NCBI GenBank assembly: GCA_002633005.1
Contig: NMRA01000668.1
Location: 62,001-126,000, forward strand
Source of the DNA: Phoronis australis
Taxonomy: Eukaryota > Phoronida > Phoronidae
DNA: 64,000 nucleotides
Direction of reading: 5' to 3'
Part shown: piece after piece, positions 45,992 to 59,431 of the stretch
How positions within the stretch are numbered: position 1 is the first letter of the stretch
Layout of the letters: every line of letters starts with the position of its first letter
The notes under the pieces: model-generated
The model's database searches: none
Told to the model about the DNA's origin: nothing
Seen by the model: only the letters and a program-made list of their open reading frames with translations
Made by a program: the position numbers and the translations under genes

Positions 45992-47264
45992 AGTAGAATT
46001 TCAAAGACAGAACACCTAGCCCCTGTAACACAGCTGAACTACCAAGTAACAGGGCTCGTGCTGTGTGCGGTCATCTGTAGAACAGTTAAACCAAGTTCGT
46101 TAAAAATTCAAATGTTTAATCATATAACGATTGATGACGTCTCATGATGCTTTCTTTAGTAAGTTTGCGGTAACGACTGGTTACTAGTGTGAAAGTATTT
46201 CTGTCCTGTCAGGGCCTGGAACCTGAGATTCATTGCTGTCCATGCAGGCTCTTAAGTACACTGAGCTATTAAGACCACAAGTTCTGTGGAAGATATATTT
46301 ACACTATATACATGAAAAGTGTCAGCAATGAGTAATGTTTTTAAAAATGGATAACTCATAATTTAAATGTACGTGTATACCCAATGGTTATGTTGCACTT
46401 ACAGTCATCGTCCATGTCATGCATGCTATGTCTTCAGATGTAACAGTCGTTAGCCTGTAATATAGAAATTTTAAAAAATGTTGAAGTGTTTCTCTTGTTT
46501 AACCTGTTTAGCATTGGTCAATCAGCATTCATTGGATTTCAGCACATATCGTGTATAAGGCATGATGTATAGAAACGGAACGATGTACGACGTGGTCTGT
46601 ATACTTAGAACTCAGAAAACACACTGGGGAAATTATATCCAGAGCACATATTTATGACTTGATGTCAAGTAAAATACCACCACAAATTTTATGGATAAAA
46701 ACTCCACAAAATCCCAACGATTTCAACGTTGTCTTCGAAAATAAACTTTCGAGTTATACAGCAATCAACTTCGAAAAAGAAAAAAAATGTCAAATTCGGT
46801 GCAAAGAAATGTAACTGCAAAAGCAATAAGAGAATTCCACTTTGCCCAGACTATATCTGATTGAGTTAGGAATACCAACTTGTCACTTTAAAAACCCATG
46901 TATGACAAGATCAGCCGCAGGATGACCTATAAAGCGACACCTAGTAGGTGGTACTTACTCAAAAGTGTCAACAAAGCTGTTGCCAATCTGCTTTTTGGTG
47001 CATTCACTTTTAGGTACATCTCTGAAAATCAAATGTACAATTCATGTACACAGAGTATGCAAAATTCAGTTATGCTTAGAAGAGACACGTGTGCACATCA
47101 TTTCTTACCATAGCAGACATGTAGAAATATTCATTTTCTGGAAATATACCATTCGTATCACCTGCTCAAAACATTTCACAATTCAATTATCACTTACAAC
47201 ACTAAACAATTTGTTATCAAGATAATTTATGAGCACTAACTATTTCTCTCAAATTTAAACAATC
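45992..47264. other. No recognisable gene
   Basis: AT-rich; short frames without motifs. Confidence 0.4.
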
Positions 47265-47265
47265 A

Positions 47266-47512
47266 GAGGCCCGTTCCAACAGAACTGACTTGGCTAAGAC
47301 AAACCTTAAATCTTAGTAAGTTTCAAAAGTAAAGTTAAATTTGTATCAAAACCAATTCAAGGAAGAGATCTTAAGTTTGACTGAAATGTTTGACATGAGT
47401 TTTGTCTTAATTTTGACTAACTTACCGAAATTGGAAGCTTCAAAGTTTGGAAGTTAAGACAAATCTTAAACTTAAGAAAAAATGAACGTGTCAATTTCTT
47501 AGAATAGGCCTC
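47266..47512. mobile_element. MITE of about 245 bp
   Basis: Ends GAGGCCCGTTCCAACAG and, inverted, GAGGCCTATTCTAAGAA, with the pairing continuing through TTGAC. The interior is AT-rich with repeated TTAAGACAAA and CTTAAATCTTA. A CAG triplet on each side of AGGCC...GGCCT may be a 3-bp target duplication. The GGCC-rich tip resembles PIF/Harbinger MITEs. Confidence 0.65.
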
Positions 47513-47514
47513 AG

Positions 47515-48415
47515 TACTCTCAAATCAATCTCAAAATGAATGACTTGGATCCATACCTTAAAGCACAGGCAGAATCACTTGACATATATAGTATCATTAA
47601 TACCAGAAAGCCCACTGAAATACACTGTTGCCATAATCTCAATTAAGTAATAAATATAGATTATTACGTGGCGAAGTCGTTATCCCTCGTAATCTAGAAC
47701 CCTCGTGGATGTTGGAAAATTATCGCCCGAGGTTGATCTCGCTGTGATTTCAAATGCTTTATCAGTGATCCAATCAAAACTGAAATGGGCCAGATCCCAG
47801 AAATGGTGAGTTCATGACTTTGTTTACTGAGTGAAGGACAATTAGAAAAAAAATCTCAATGCCAGAGTATTTGTTCAAGCTGGGAAGAGTTAGACATCAG
47901 CGAGCTCTTATGCACAAAAGCAACAACACTTTGATGGCGAACCAGTGTGGCACAATATGTAATAAAACTTTTGGCTTATGGAGGGTCTACGGGACAACTA
48001 CTGTCTCTACACTCGGTATTAGGTACAGTGGTACTATCTTGAAGTAACACGGCTTCGAAATTTCTGTTAGCGTTTCAATAAACCAACCGAAAACAAACCG
48101 TCAATATATGGTGATACATGTGAGTTGGAGTAATTTTGATTATTTTTGCAAACAAAATAATTAAAAACAACCTTTCATATCATTTAAAATATAGCAAAAC
48201 TCATTCAACTTCCTGATGTTACGTTGTCGCATTTCCCCAAAGCAAATCAACCTTTAACCGGTTCTCCTGAAACTATAAACTTTTTTCTTTTAGTCCAAAG
48301 TCACGATTTTATAGTCACAGTTGATAAATAATGTAACATCTGCATGTAGCAAGGTATATTTCAACAATTTCAGAAAAAATGACTTACTAACTACATGTAC
48401 ACAACTGTAAGTATC
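47515..48415. other. No recognisable gene
   Basis: AT-rich; nothing supported. Confidence 0.4.
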
Positions 48416-48420
48416 ATCAA

Positions 48421-48930
48421 CGCCGCTTAAATTTAAGAATACCTTTACAAAATTAAAAGCGCTATCTCTTACTCGAGCCTAAAATTAAGCACAATTGTAA
48501 CATAAATCCCGCTTAAGTTTTAAAATATCTGTACAAGTTTTGAAATGGCCATCTCCTGCTCTGGCCTAATATTAAACACAACTGTTAGTAACATAAATCC
48601 CGCTGAAATTTAAGAATGGCAGTACAAGTTTTAAAATAGTCATCTCCTATCCTGGCCTAAACTTAAGCACAATTGTAAGTAACATACATTAAATTAACTT
48701 AAATTTAAGCATATCTGTACAAGTTTTAAAATCGCCATTTCCTAATTTGGTTAACAATTAAGCGCTTTAATTCCAGAATATCTGTACAAAGTCAAGTTCC
48801 ATCATCGCCATCTCCTACTCAGGCCAAAAAATTAAGCACAATGGTAAGCAATGTAAACCCCGCTTAAATTTAAGAATATCTGTACAAGTTTTTAAATCGT
48901 CTGGCTTACATTTAAGCACCTCTGTTCAGG
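48421..48930. repeat. Minisatellite, about 90-bp period, six copies
   Basis: The box CCCGCTTAAATTTAAGAAT recurs in variant form at 48423, 48509, 48599, 48697, 48762 and 48858. Each is followed by TCTGTACAAGTTTTAAAAT and CATCTCCTACTCTGGCCTAA, then TTAAGCACAATTGTAAG. Spacings are 86, 90, 98, 65 and 96. No coding potential. Confidence 0.8.
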
Positions 48931-48959
48931 TATTAAATCCCACTATTCTTGTCACGTAC

Positions 48960-51900
48960 AAAATATACTAAACATTTAATCAATAAAAATGTGTAGGGTA
49001 AGATCAATTAAAAACTATATTTCAAACTACAAGTCATTATACCAAAATCAAAGCAAGGCCATTTTCACAACGAAATTGGTATCGCAAATTTGTCCATGCT
49101 ATGATACGACTTTGTTTTTCTTGCTACAATGAACGTACATAGCCATTATTAATTCAATCAAATATTTCTTAAAGAAAAAGAGTTTGATAGGATTGTGCAA
49201 TTAGAAGTATTTGTATCTTTGCATGTAAGCAATATGTGGACAGGGCATGCAACTTCAAAGAAATTGGCAACCATGGAACAGATGGAGAGTGTAAAACCAG
49301 GTAAACACAGCTAAAAAGTAAGCTTCAGCAAAATCTTACCCAATATGGCACAGGTGTGACGTTTTACATCCTCTGAAGTTTCGTAAACGATACATAGCTC
49401 CGATCTAATATTTATCGACGTTCCAATTCTGCATCACAGCTACAGCCTAGCGCGAGTAAATGCTTTCTTAGTAATGGTCACAACTACATGTACAATTAAA
49501 TGTAACATGCCAGTGGAACACGCTAAAACAGAAAGAGCGGATTCATTTAAATTCACTTTCCCTTTACTTCATATACCTTGTTGCGTCTGCTGTTTGTTCT
49601 CTAGCAGTCGTGATATAGCGATACACTATGCGCCATGAAATTCGCTGTACAAATTTCGTACAGCGTGGTATCGAATCACATTCCTCGAGTCGCAACCATT
49701 ATGCTGAAAAAAAACATTGAAAGCATCCAACACTATGATGCACACACTTTATTAATATCAAATCCTCATACAACGCTAATGTTAAATCAAGATCGTAAAA
49801 CTCGTAAAACTTATTGAGAATATAGAATAGTGTTGGCAATGGTAAATACAACCGATGTGTTGCATAGTTAAACTCCTTCTCTCACGCGTTGTTAACCCTT
49901 ATTATATGTTAAAGGATGTTCTAAGGATCCAAAAAGTCCTTACCCCATAACTAATACACAATCCGTACTCGAAAAAAGTTTAAATGAGCGCGCCACTCAC
50001 GATTCGCACCCGAAGAACCACCGCCATTTTGAAATTGCCGCGAACCCGGAAGTACAATTCATTCAGGAACCCAGGCTGAGAAAACGCCGTCAGTGCGACT
50101 GGAGCAGTGCCTGTACTGTTACCAGCCAGCAAACGGGATAAAATAATCGACAGCGTGCCTTCATTTTAATAAAATCAAACTACTGACAATTTTGTCGAAT
50201 TTGCTGACGAAATGTGGCGAAAATTTTTTGACAGACTCGGGACCGCAGCCTATCGGACCCGGTGCGGATCGAGACCAGACACTGGCGAACGGTAAACGCA
50301 TGCGGTTGCAAGCTGTTTTGTCGAAGTAAAATGGTCAAATCATAAATGCTGCATACATTCAAGGGTAGTTTCAGACACTTGCATGAAATTACGGGCTGGT
50401 TAGTCCTGTGTCACACTGCCGCGGCAGACCTTAGTTAGCCTCAGTCACCAGCTACCAGTGAAGACTATCGTCAAAATACAGCTTGTTAGTAGGAGGCCTA
50501 CACAGCTTTGCACCAAGTATACCCTTAGGCCTAACTGGTCGCTGGCCTCAGCGCTCGCTCAAACGAGGTTTATTTAGAACTTGGGTTCTTCTGGCGAACT
50601 GTGCAAAGTTGTTGGCTTTCAATGGAGATTTTCCCAGACTTTGTATGAGCGCACCAAGCCTAAAAGAATGGGGGGGGGGGCTAGAATTTTTGGGAATGTC
50701 TATCTTTTACTATAAGATACAGCGGGTATGTTCAGAGCAATGAATTGCAGACTCTAAATTTTGGTACTTCCTGTCTTCTAGTGGAATATTGTCTCATTTT
50801 TTACTTGTTTCGGAATTCGTGCTTCTGTGACTGAGGCAGACCTTTTTCCAGTTCTACAAAAAGGGGGCTCGTTCGAGCACATAAGTATGACAAGTCCAAT
50901 ACAACATGTTATCATTTTTTATTCATTAAGCCAAAATGATTCAAACTTTTAACATAATAAGTAACTTAAAATGGACAATACTTTACAACATTTAGCATTA
51001 CAAACACTATTCAACAGCAACAGTTTCCACGACATGAAAGTGGACGTACACGTAACTATTACCATGGTGACGGAACAGTGTTTCCTTACACCAGAATTTT
51101 ACAAGCATCATTTAAAAAATATGAAGTTGCAAGGAACAAGAATTAGAGGCTTGAAGCTTCACAATTCAACATAGCTTATTTCTAAAATTAAGATTATTCA
51201 TATTGTTGACTTGATAACCTGAATTAAGAAGCAATAAGTTACAAAATATGACTTGAAATCAATTGACTTAAAATTTTGAAAAATATGAATCATTTTGTGA
51301 CACCGAATCAAGTCTTGAACAGCAGTTGACAGTCAAACAAAAAACCATTTCAAAATTATTTCAACTATTTTTTTAGCTTAGTGTAAGATCACCTGAATGG
51401 GAAATTTACAGTAAAGTTATTCGAATATATCTTATATTTTTGCACAAAAAACACGAAAATTGAACAAAGTTTCTTTTTTAGCAACGTTTGCCATAATGTA
51501 TCAACGTTAAATCTTCACAAGTTACAAAGTAGCCGATTGAACATGCCTTTCATTTTAGCAAAAGTCGCCATGTTGTCGGGGCCGCCAGAAATGAGATGAA
51601 GTCCAACGGGAATTGTGAGCACATTTATCACTTAATGAATAACAACTGCGAGTCTGAAATTTGGTGAACACTGTAAAATCGAGCAGAATAGTAAGTAAAG
51701 ATATGTCTAACAAAATTTCACCGTAACTTGTTGGCGAAAACAATTTACACAAAGATTTAAACTCGTAACATCCCACTGTCCTCCAATATGGCCGACGCGA
51801 TCCACAAAACTTGCAATAACTTTACACTGCTTGCCCCGATTTTGATACTTTTTCAATTTTTACTGAGTAGAATGCATTACTTTTCCGATGATAGCAAAGT

Positions 51901-52660
51901 ATTTTTTCAAAACGAAAAAAAATTAAACCGAAAAAAATTGGTTCGACCCATATAAGTTCCCAGGTTCGACCGGCCTACGTAAGGAACTAAACACCAATGC
52001 TATTTTAACATACTAAGTACGCGTAACATTCCAAAAAAATCACCGACCACTAACTACAAACTATAAAAACACTACATATGCAAACGAATCACGAGATATT
52101 ACTAATACAACAAAATAATGAAGACTGTTTGAGCAAGGAAAAATGGCGGCGTTCAGGACAAGTTCCTGATGAGCCGGAAATGTGGTTACGGAAATAACCG
52201 ATGACAGCCTGTAATTATACGCTTACAGAGAAGGGTCAAATACTGTTAAAAATTGTTTTTGGCAAGAAAGGCGAAAAGAGTATAAAGAAAGGGTGTTGAA
52301 AATAAGATTTTATGTAGTAAGTATTTTTGGATACTGGAACCACATGGGCAGTTTGAGAGAAGGATTTTAAGGTGGGAATGCCAACTTATCTGAGATTAAT
52401 TTAACAAGACATAGGTCAAAATACGTTCTATTGTCCATATCTTTTTATTGTACAAACCAGCTTTAAATCTTATGTCGATTATTTTATCTGCGCTTTAATT
52501 TCTTCAATGTAAGCTCACAGAGAGCCTAACTTAAGTCCCTTGCTGCTTTGATTTTTCACATTACTGAGTTTTTGTAATATGACAAAATCTTGCTTGTTAG
52601 CGCTGAAATTCTTTATACTTGAGGTATAACGGATCATTCAACATGTTTTAGGAATTGTTT
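48960..52660. other. No recognisable gene; scattered promoter-like words
   Basis: A CCGCCATTTTGAAATTGCCGC patch near 50030 and AAAATGGCGGC at 52140 resemble YY1-type promoter elements, with GCCGGAAATG (ETS-like) at 52173. No exon is firmly linked to them. A short G run at 50671-50680. Confidence 0.35.
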
Positions 52661-52670
52661 TTCTTTTAAG

Positions 52671-52818
52671 GTGGACCTTAGTACTGAACCATCCAAACAA
52701 TCACAGTCTACAAATGGAGGCAAGTCCCCATGTGTGCTTCCAGTGGAACACTGTGGGGTTTCCAATTTTTCTCTCTTGCCACTTTCAGAACGTTGGCAAG
52801 CAAAACGGATTACAAAAG
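52671..52818 (+). CDS. Possible coding exon, unrecognised
   Basis: Follows a good acceptor (GTTTTTCTTTTAAG) and ends at AAAAG|GTATTC. The 49 codons are open and protein-like (VDLSTEPSKQSQSTNGG, SLLPLSERWQAKRITK). Reading through the donor meets a stop after ILESEQQKQ, so it could also be a terminal exon. The AAAATGGCGGC promoter-like word lies 530 bp upstream. Function unknown. Confidence 0.35.
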
Positions 52819-52819
52819 G

Positions 52820-55800
52820 TATTCTTGAATCTGAACAACAAAAACAGTAGCAGCTAAAGTTCACAAAACCCGTGTTTTACAGAAAGATATGTATTTCGAA
52901 TTGAAAATACATTGTATTTCAAATCACATGTTGATATCCTATAACTAAATTGTACCCAACAGCATGTGACTCTATCTAGAACAATTGTTTGGAAAATGCA
53001 AAAACACTGAATTCAAACAACATAGGGGTACCTGGTTTTCTTTGCATTTATACAACTAACCTTCTTTGTTGCCTTATTGCATAACATTCAAAGCTTCATA
53101 TCAACGAGGACATTGCAACAGATGCCATTGTTGACGGTACGTTTTCTGTCAAATTTAGGTATGGTACTGTGTTTGGATTCTAAACACGAGTAAGTCCCAT
53201 TGAGAAACTGCAGAACATGCGACATGGTGCAGACAGATCGATAACTACCCATTTATATCACTGCATGTAATAAAAACATGAGAAGAAAAGATGGGTGTCA
53301 TAGCACTAACAGTTAATAACGTGACGAATGTTCTTGAAAAGTAACAACACCAACTGAAATTCAACCATCTAACATAAGCCAAGTTTAATATTCCAAGGAG
53401 AAAGATATCAGGTAGACATTTAACTGAAAGGACCCCAAGGGTCGTAGTTCGTGTGTATTGGACGAGTACCTGATGTTATTGAAAAATTGTTTGAAGTGTG
53501 ATTGATTCAATGTAAAATTGAGTTAAGCCTATGCAAAACTTGGTGGTTCTCATTTTTCCAAGATCCTGTGGTTTTACAATAAGAAAGCTGAATATGATAT
53601 GCAGTGGTGGAGTTCATTCAAAATAAAATAAACATTTAAAATTAACATACAGTATTTAACAGTCATAAAATAGCATTACACATTAATGATTCCTTAATGA
53701 AACTGTTAAAATATACCTTGTTACATGCAGTTGTTTCATTATTTATCAAACGTGCCTATAAAATCGTGACTTTGTACCAAAAGAGAATAGTTTAAATTTT
53801 CAGGAGATCCGTTTTTTTGTGTTCTAGGGCGAAAGTTAGGCCACTACCCAAATGAGGAGAATCTATAGCCAATGTCAATACAGACAAAGAAACTCATAAA
53901 TAGGTTACTAGCCAATGAAGATCCATATAGCTAGTAATGTCAACAGATAATGAAGCTCGATGAATTTTTGTCTGAAATTGACTTTCAGATAATTAATTTT
54001 CCCTGTGAGTTCTCGGACCACTACTTTATTGGTTCGTGATTTTAATGCCAGGACGACATGTCCCAATAACTGCTTATTTATATAAGCAGGACAGAACAAA
54101 TTATTATACTTACTAGTAGTGGTACGCATCAAGCAGGCGTTTGGCCTGCTCGGAATTAGTGACCGACAGCTCACTTCTGAGAGATACCCAGCGATCGTAC
54201 TCTGTGCCCAAATCAATGCGTCAGCTTTCACTTACTTTCAGTTGCGCGTCTTTCCTTCTTTTCTCTCTGCCTGAGTCTGCAAAGGCCCTCTTATCTTGCC
54301 CACCTTCTCACTGTCAGCCATCTTGTCTCGTCGAGTCTTGTAAATACCTGTGGTTTTTTAACGCAGCACCTTCCTCAGACGTATAGTTTCTATGGGTAAT
54401 TACATGTATTTCAGATCAAGCATATGCGGTCGAATCTGCAGGAATGGTCCAAGCATGACAGGTCACAGTTTCAGGTACTAAGCACATATATAGCACAGTT
54501 ATGTCCAGGCATAATAATCGCAAGAAACACGAAGAAGTGACCAGAACACAATGGAGATCCATGTCAGATGTTACCGAGTACAGTTAATGTAACATTAAAC
54601 GAACACAATCATTAGCTCCATAACGGCACGAGGTATAAAGCACATTGGACGGCAAGATATTCACTCTACAGGACTGAACCGGTACTAACCTACGTGTACA
54701 GTATATCTTGTCACTGAGTCAGCTGTTCGTCAAAATTTACTGCATTTGTCATAAGTGGGAGGGAGATTTGAGATATATATGTGGTTACCACAATAATTTT
54801 TCTTCGTATATGTACTTCTTCCAAAAACCGTGAATTGTGTGATTTTTTCTTGAATTTCCTTCACAGGGCAAAGTGGATAACCCTGTAGCAGAGATTGCAA
54901 GAAGGTATTTTCGTTAGGGATCGTTTGAAACATATTTTCACGAGTTTTCGAATTCCATGCCACTTTAAATCAAATGGAAAATCGGGCTATGTCGTGTTGG
55001 AAAATAGAAAAGTACATATGATAATATGTTAATTTCGCCGTGTGTTAAAAGGGGACTGGATGTTGAGAAAAAATCAAAACGGGGATAGTCAGCAAAGAGC
55101 CGGATAACTGGCTAGTAAAACGTATGTTCTCAGTAATACCTATCGGATTGGATTCTTGTGCAATCTAAATGTTTCATTTTCAGATTTAATGTAAAAGGTA
55201 AATGGTGCATATCACAATTACTGCTCAGAAATCGAATCAATAAAAAGTGTCTTAGCAACGGGTAATCATTGCTTTTCAAATATCCACGATTCCGAATAAA
55301 ATGAGTTTTTGAAGAAAAGTCATATGGGGTCCGACCAAATCTTGGCCTGGATTTCGAGTAAACTTTGAGCATCGTGGCAATTCTAGTGGCAGACCAGCAT
55401 TCATGTTTTATTGCTAACGCGGTTTAAATCCAGGTCTCACTACGTCGCGTTGTGTTTTGCTTGCTAATGGAAACGTGCGTGAGGTGGCACCATCTGGCGG
55501 CATGACGCAGATATTAGTTTTAGCTCGAGGAGACGTGTCCAGCTTTTTCTGATGTCCCGAGGAAATCGCTGGATACTTTGTGGTGAACAGTGCACGCTTT
55601 CTCGCCCACTTGCGTGCAAATTTTGATAACGTAAGAGTTGTCTAATGGTCAGCGTGTGGGCTGCAGAACACACTTTGGTAAGAACGTTTGTCGTATAATA
55701 TGACGTGGGAATAAGCAGGAAAATATAGTGTAGAAAGCAGTTACAGCAATCCCAAGCCGCAAAGAGATTTCTTAATAGATAGAACCGTATTCTTATCAGA

Positions 55801-57140
55801 AACTAATATGTCTGAACTGTTGACAGTGTTACACGTAGATTTCTTACCCTTGGTCACAACGCCACCTATTGACATCAATGAAGATGTAGCCCTTTGAAAT
55901 GAATCTGAACAACACACGGATTCTTGTCTGGGCGTCTTGGTTTAAACCATACGTTTACTGCGTAAGTCAACACTTGAGTGTACCAGTCGCCAGCCGACTA
56001 GAGCGACGTACACCTGTACTTTGTGAAAATGTAAACAATTGCCGTGGAATGCCAGTGGCTGATCTCGCTCCTGTTGAGGTTGTGCCGCGCATATGTGAGG
56101 CTGCTTGGCATTAGTTTGTTCCGGTGTGTATACCTGCCATGGAATTTATTGTCACTAAAACTTTTCACAACTGCGCCGTTTTTCTACCGAATTACAAAAG
56201 AACCAAATCATTAGAAAGCTCTTTGACAGTTCTTGTTGATTATACCTGAAGCAAAGGATACATCTAAAAACAAAGAGTGTTACCAAGATGCGAAAATGAC
56301 AGCATGTAATAGTAACACGAAAATGAAATGAAACATAGAGGTTAAATAATTGACTAGTTTAGAATATGAATCCCTCACATTTACTGAGGATAATTTAGTC
56401 AGGCATTCATCTAAAATTATACATCTTTATATATCATAACTAATTGGAACTTTGGTGCCCTTTACAATTACATATTTCGGTAAAAAACAGAATGCTTTTC
56501 CACTGTACGAAAGACGCAATAAACTACTTCAAGTATCTATCAGAACTGTGCAGATGAAGGGTTGCCGACAGATAATGGCCAAACACCTATAAAGTAGATT
56601 TGAAATGTACTGTCTGAAGATAATCACATTGGTTGCAGTATACTAAATTTAGGAACTGTTTTCTTCGGAAGTAAAACTGCCGTGTATATTACTGTAAACA
56701 AGAGTTATTGGATCACATTTTGAGGTTGTTATTTTACTAAAGAAAGTACATGTAAACTCTGGAAAAAACAATATTTATAAAAAAGAGACACTATTATTTT
56801 AAACACCTGTTGCATAGTTGTCATGGTCAACATTCGAGAAGGAGAACGGGAATAACCTGATTCAAAAGCGGGTGAAAAGTTCACTGCACCACACAAAGAC
56901 GTAGCGACAGCATTTGTAGTCCTCATTAAAATCGGCTTGCATATCAAGTATCTCCATACCATAACCATTAGTTATCATCACGTGCGCTTTACAACACATA
57001 TTTATCATACATAGGTGATGTTAAGCCGTGAAGTAAATGTCTGATCACACCGTAGTTTCTCTAGAGAAGAATATCCCTGGCCGAAGGGCAAGGCCTACGG
57101 TATTAGGCGGAGTCTATCAGAATTCCGGTAATTGTTTAAC
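52820..57140. other. No recognisable gene
   Basis: AT-rich sequence with short unsupported frames on both strands. Confidence 0.4.
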
Positions 57141-57150
57141 TCATGTTCTT

Positions 57151-57211
57151 ATACATACATACATACATACATACATAAATACATAAATACATAAATACAT
57201 ACATATATGTA
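57151..57211. repeat. (ATAC)n microsatellite
   Basis: About 15 tetranucleotide units, mixed ATAC and AAATAC, ending in CATATATGTATG. Confidence 0.95.
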
Positions 57212-57214
57212 TGA

Positions 57215-59420
57215 GCAAAGTATGTATATGCATATGTCTCCCGATTCTGCACTGTGTGTTTTTGTCACTATACATCAAGACGTGTTTTGGTCGTGAAAGA
57301 CCGGTCCGAAAATCCTCCCCTCATTTTCGGGTCGGTCGACATTTCTGAGTAAGCCGCATGCCTTTGTTTGGCCAGTAACATGCGAGTTCACGTTTAAAAC
57401 ACATTAGCTGATTGCGTTAAGATAAGAATTACCTAACGAAACAACACTTCTGTTTTCACTTTTTTGCTCTTCTGATGGATTTAAACTAATAACAAATTCA
57501 AAATCGTCGTAAAATTATGACCTCTTCGTAAATATCGGTGAAGTTTTATCTGAGGTCGCTTCGGTCAGAACAGCCGAGTTTGAAGTAACTTTTAGTATTA
57601 TTACGCTGTAAAGGAGTTTCCTTTGTTTTGAATTTTATAGCCGTTAAAAATTCAATTTACACTTAGAATTCCAAAGTAAACACAAAGACATTAGCGTGCA
57701 ATATCAGTAAATCTGAGTTAAAATTCTTGAGAAAGTAACAAATTTTACGAATTTATGAATCCGCAACTGTCTAATTTGCATTATACCACAGTATTCTAAG
57801 TAACCCGTTCTTTTGGGTGTCGTGATCACCTGTATGAAATGTAGAGTTTCGTCGTATTTATGCCGTTTCAAAAGGAGAGCCACGGGTGACCGTATTCAAG
57901 CACATACATTTTTGTCTTAAAGCAAAATTCCCGATAAAAATTGACGCTAATTTCAAGAGCTAGCGTTTTTTGTCGGAAGTCATGGCGAAAATCCGGAAGA
58001 AAATTGGATGAAAAATGACGCTAAAATTGTTGAAAAGTTATCGAAAGTTTTTGCTTAAAAACTCCTTCTTTTTTCACGAGAATAACGTGACCTTTTTAAG
58101 ACCACCACATTACGATCAATGCCTTTACGGTGGTTCGACCGCCACATTACTGTGCCATCCACAAACATGCATGTGTTACAAGTTCTGAATCCGTGTTCGT
58201 TAAAAACGAATTGTGGACAGAGCGAAAATACGCTATGGACGATAGGTACTATATAATGCGACTCGATTGTGCTTTTCATGAACCTTCTAATTCTTTATAC
58301 ATTTGGTTAACTAAACCGACTTGTCGAAAAAGTGCTGTACTGTATAAAGTTAATGCCGCCGACAAAAATAAAAGTTTCATATGTGAAGGATGCATGCGCG
58401 CACCCGGAGGGGGGTCGGGAGGCTCGAAAAAGCCCCCCCATTTGGCCAAGTGGACATAAAAGTCCGCCACAGTGAAACAAAAAGTCCTAGAAAATGAGAC
58501 AAAAGTCCACTCAAAAGGCGCCGACGCGCATTTTACAGTTTTTAAGGGGGTACCCCCCTTTTTAGTCCACCCACTATTTTTTAGCAAACGGTAGACCTCG
58601 TCTGAAATTCGAGACCCCTGTATTAAGGTTAGGTGTGTGCATGTGTTGTGTTCACGTCTCACCATTCACTTAAAAATAGTTCCATTGCCAGACCAGGCGC
58701 AGTTTTATTTATTGCTGTCGCAGCCGAGTGGGTAACGCACAATTGAAATCACTGATAAAAGCATGTCAAGTTTATAGTTCCTGAAACCCCTGAGAGTCTA
58801 TTACGATCATTTCATATTGTGTTATAATTGAAAACACCTTACAAATGCCAAGTGAACAAAATACACAACACAAATCATAAATACATCCATTAACAACCAT
58901 CTAATATATTCATTTTAACAGACTTGATGGAAATAAAGGTGGAAAATGTTTTAAATATGCAAACACACGCAACCTAAACAATACAGCGACCTCCTTTGGT
59001 CAAATAGTTATTCATTAAAATGAGTCGTTTGTATATTGAACATATCACTACGCCAAACACGGAAATCAATCACCGTGTTGTATTTACTAAATAAAGGTAA
59101 ATAAAATTGTTAATAGTTATAACAAATTTCATGATAGTCTTTTACTGATTCATTGAAATTTTACAAGTAATTCTCATCTTTAACACAACGTCTTGTTTTG
59201 ATCGTCTGCTCAACCTACTGCCGGTCCGATACTACGGTAGTACAAGTAGCAAAAGACTATTTGCCATTTAAATCATTATTTGATATTAAATTTGTTCCGT
59301 ATTTTGATTTGTTTAAAATTGCTGGTATTTTGCATGGAATAAACACACTCTTTATAAGTTCAATTTCCTTCGCATTTCCGTAACGACATGTAAACAGATG
59401 CTGCTGCCTAACCCTGCGAC
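57215..59420. other. No recognisable gene
   Basis: A GC-rich insert at about 58390-58600 contains GGAGGGGGGTCGGGAGG and GGGGGTACCCCCC, which can fold locally, with a minus-strand frame of 129 codons across it. That frame has no recognised motif and may belong to a repeat. Confidence 0.35.
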
Positions 59421-59431
59421 GATTCGTTTAA

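Noticed and set aside
45743-46147. 134-codon plus-strand frame
   Set aside because: It overlaps the more protein-like minus-strand exon at 45784-45990 and has no recognised motif of its own.
48421-48930. CRISPR-like array
   Set aside because: Repeat and spacer both vary, the period is ~90 bp and all surroundings are eukaryotic. A minisatellite explains it.
55495-55507. CTCF-like site CCATCTGGCGGC
   Set aside because: Several core positions differ from the consensus. Weaker than the site at 30857.
58276-58665. 129-codon minus-strand frame
   Set aside because: It crosses a GC-rich inserted patch, has no recognised motif and is matched by an overlapping plus-strand frame. Probably repeat-derived.
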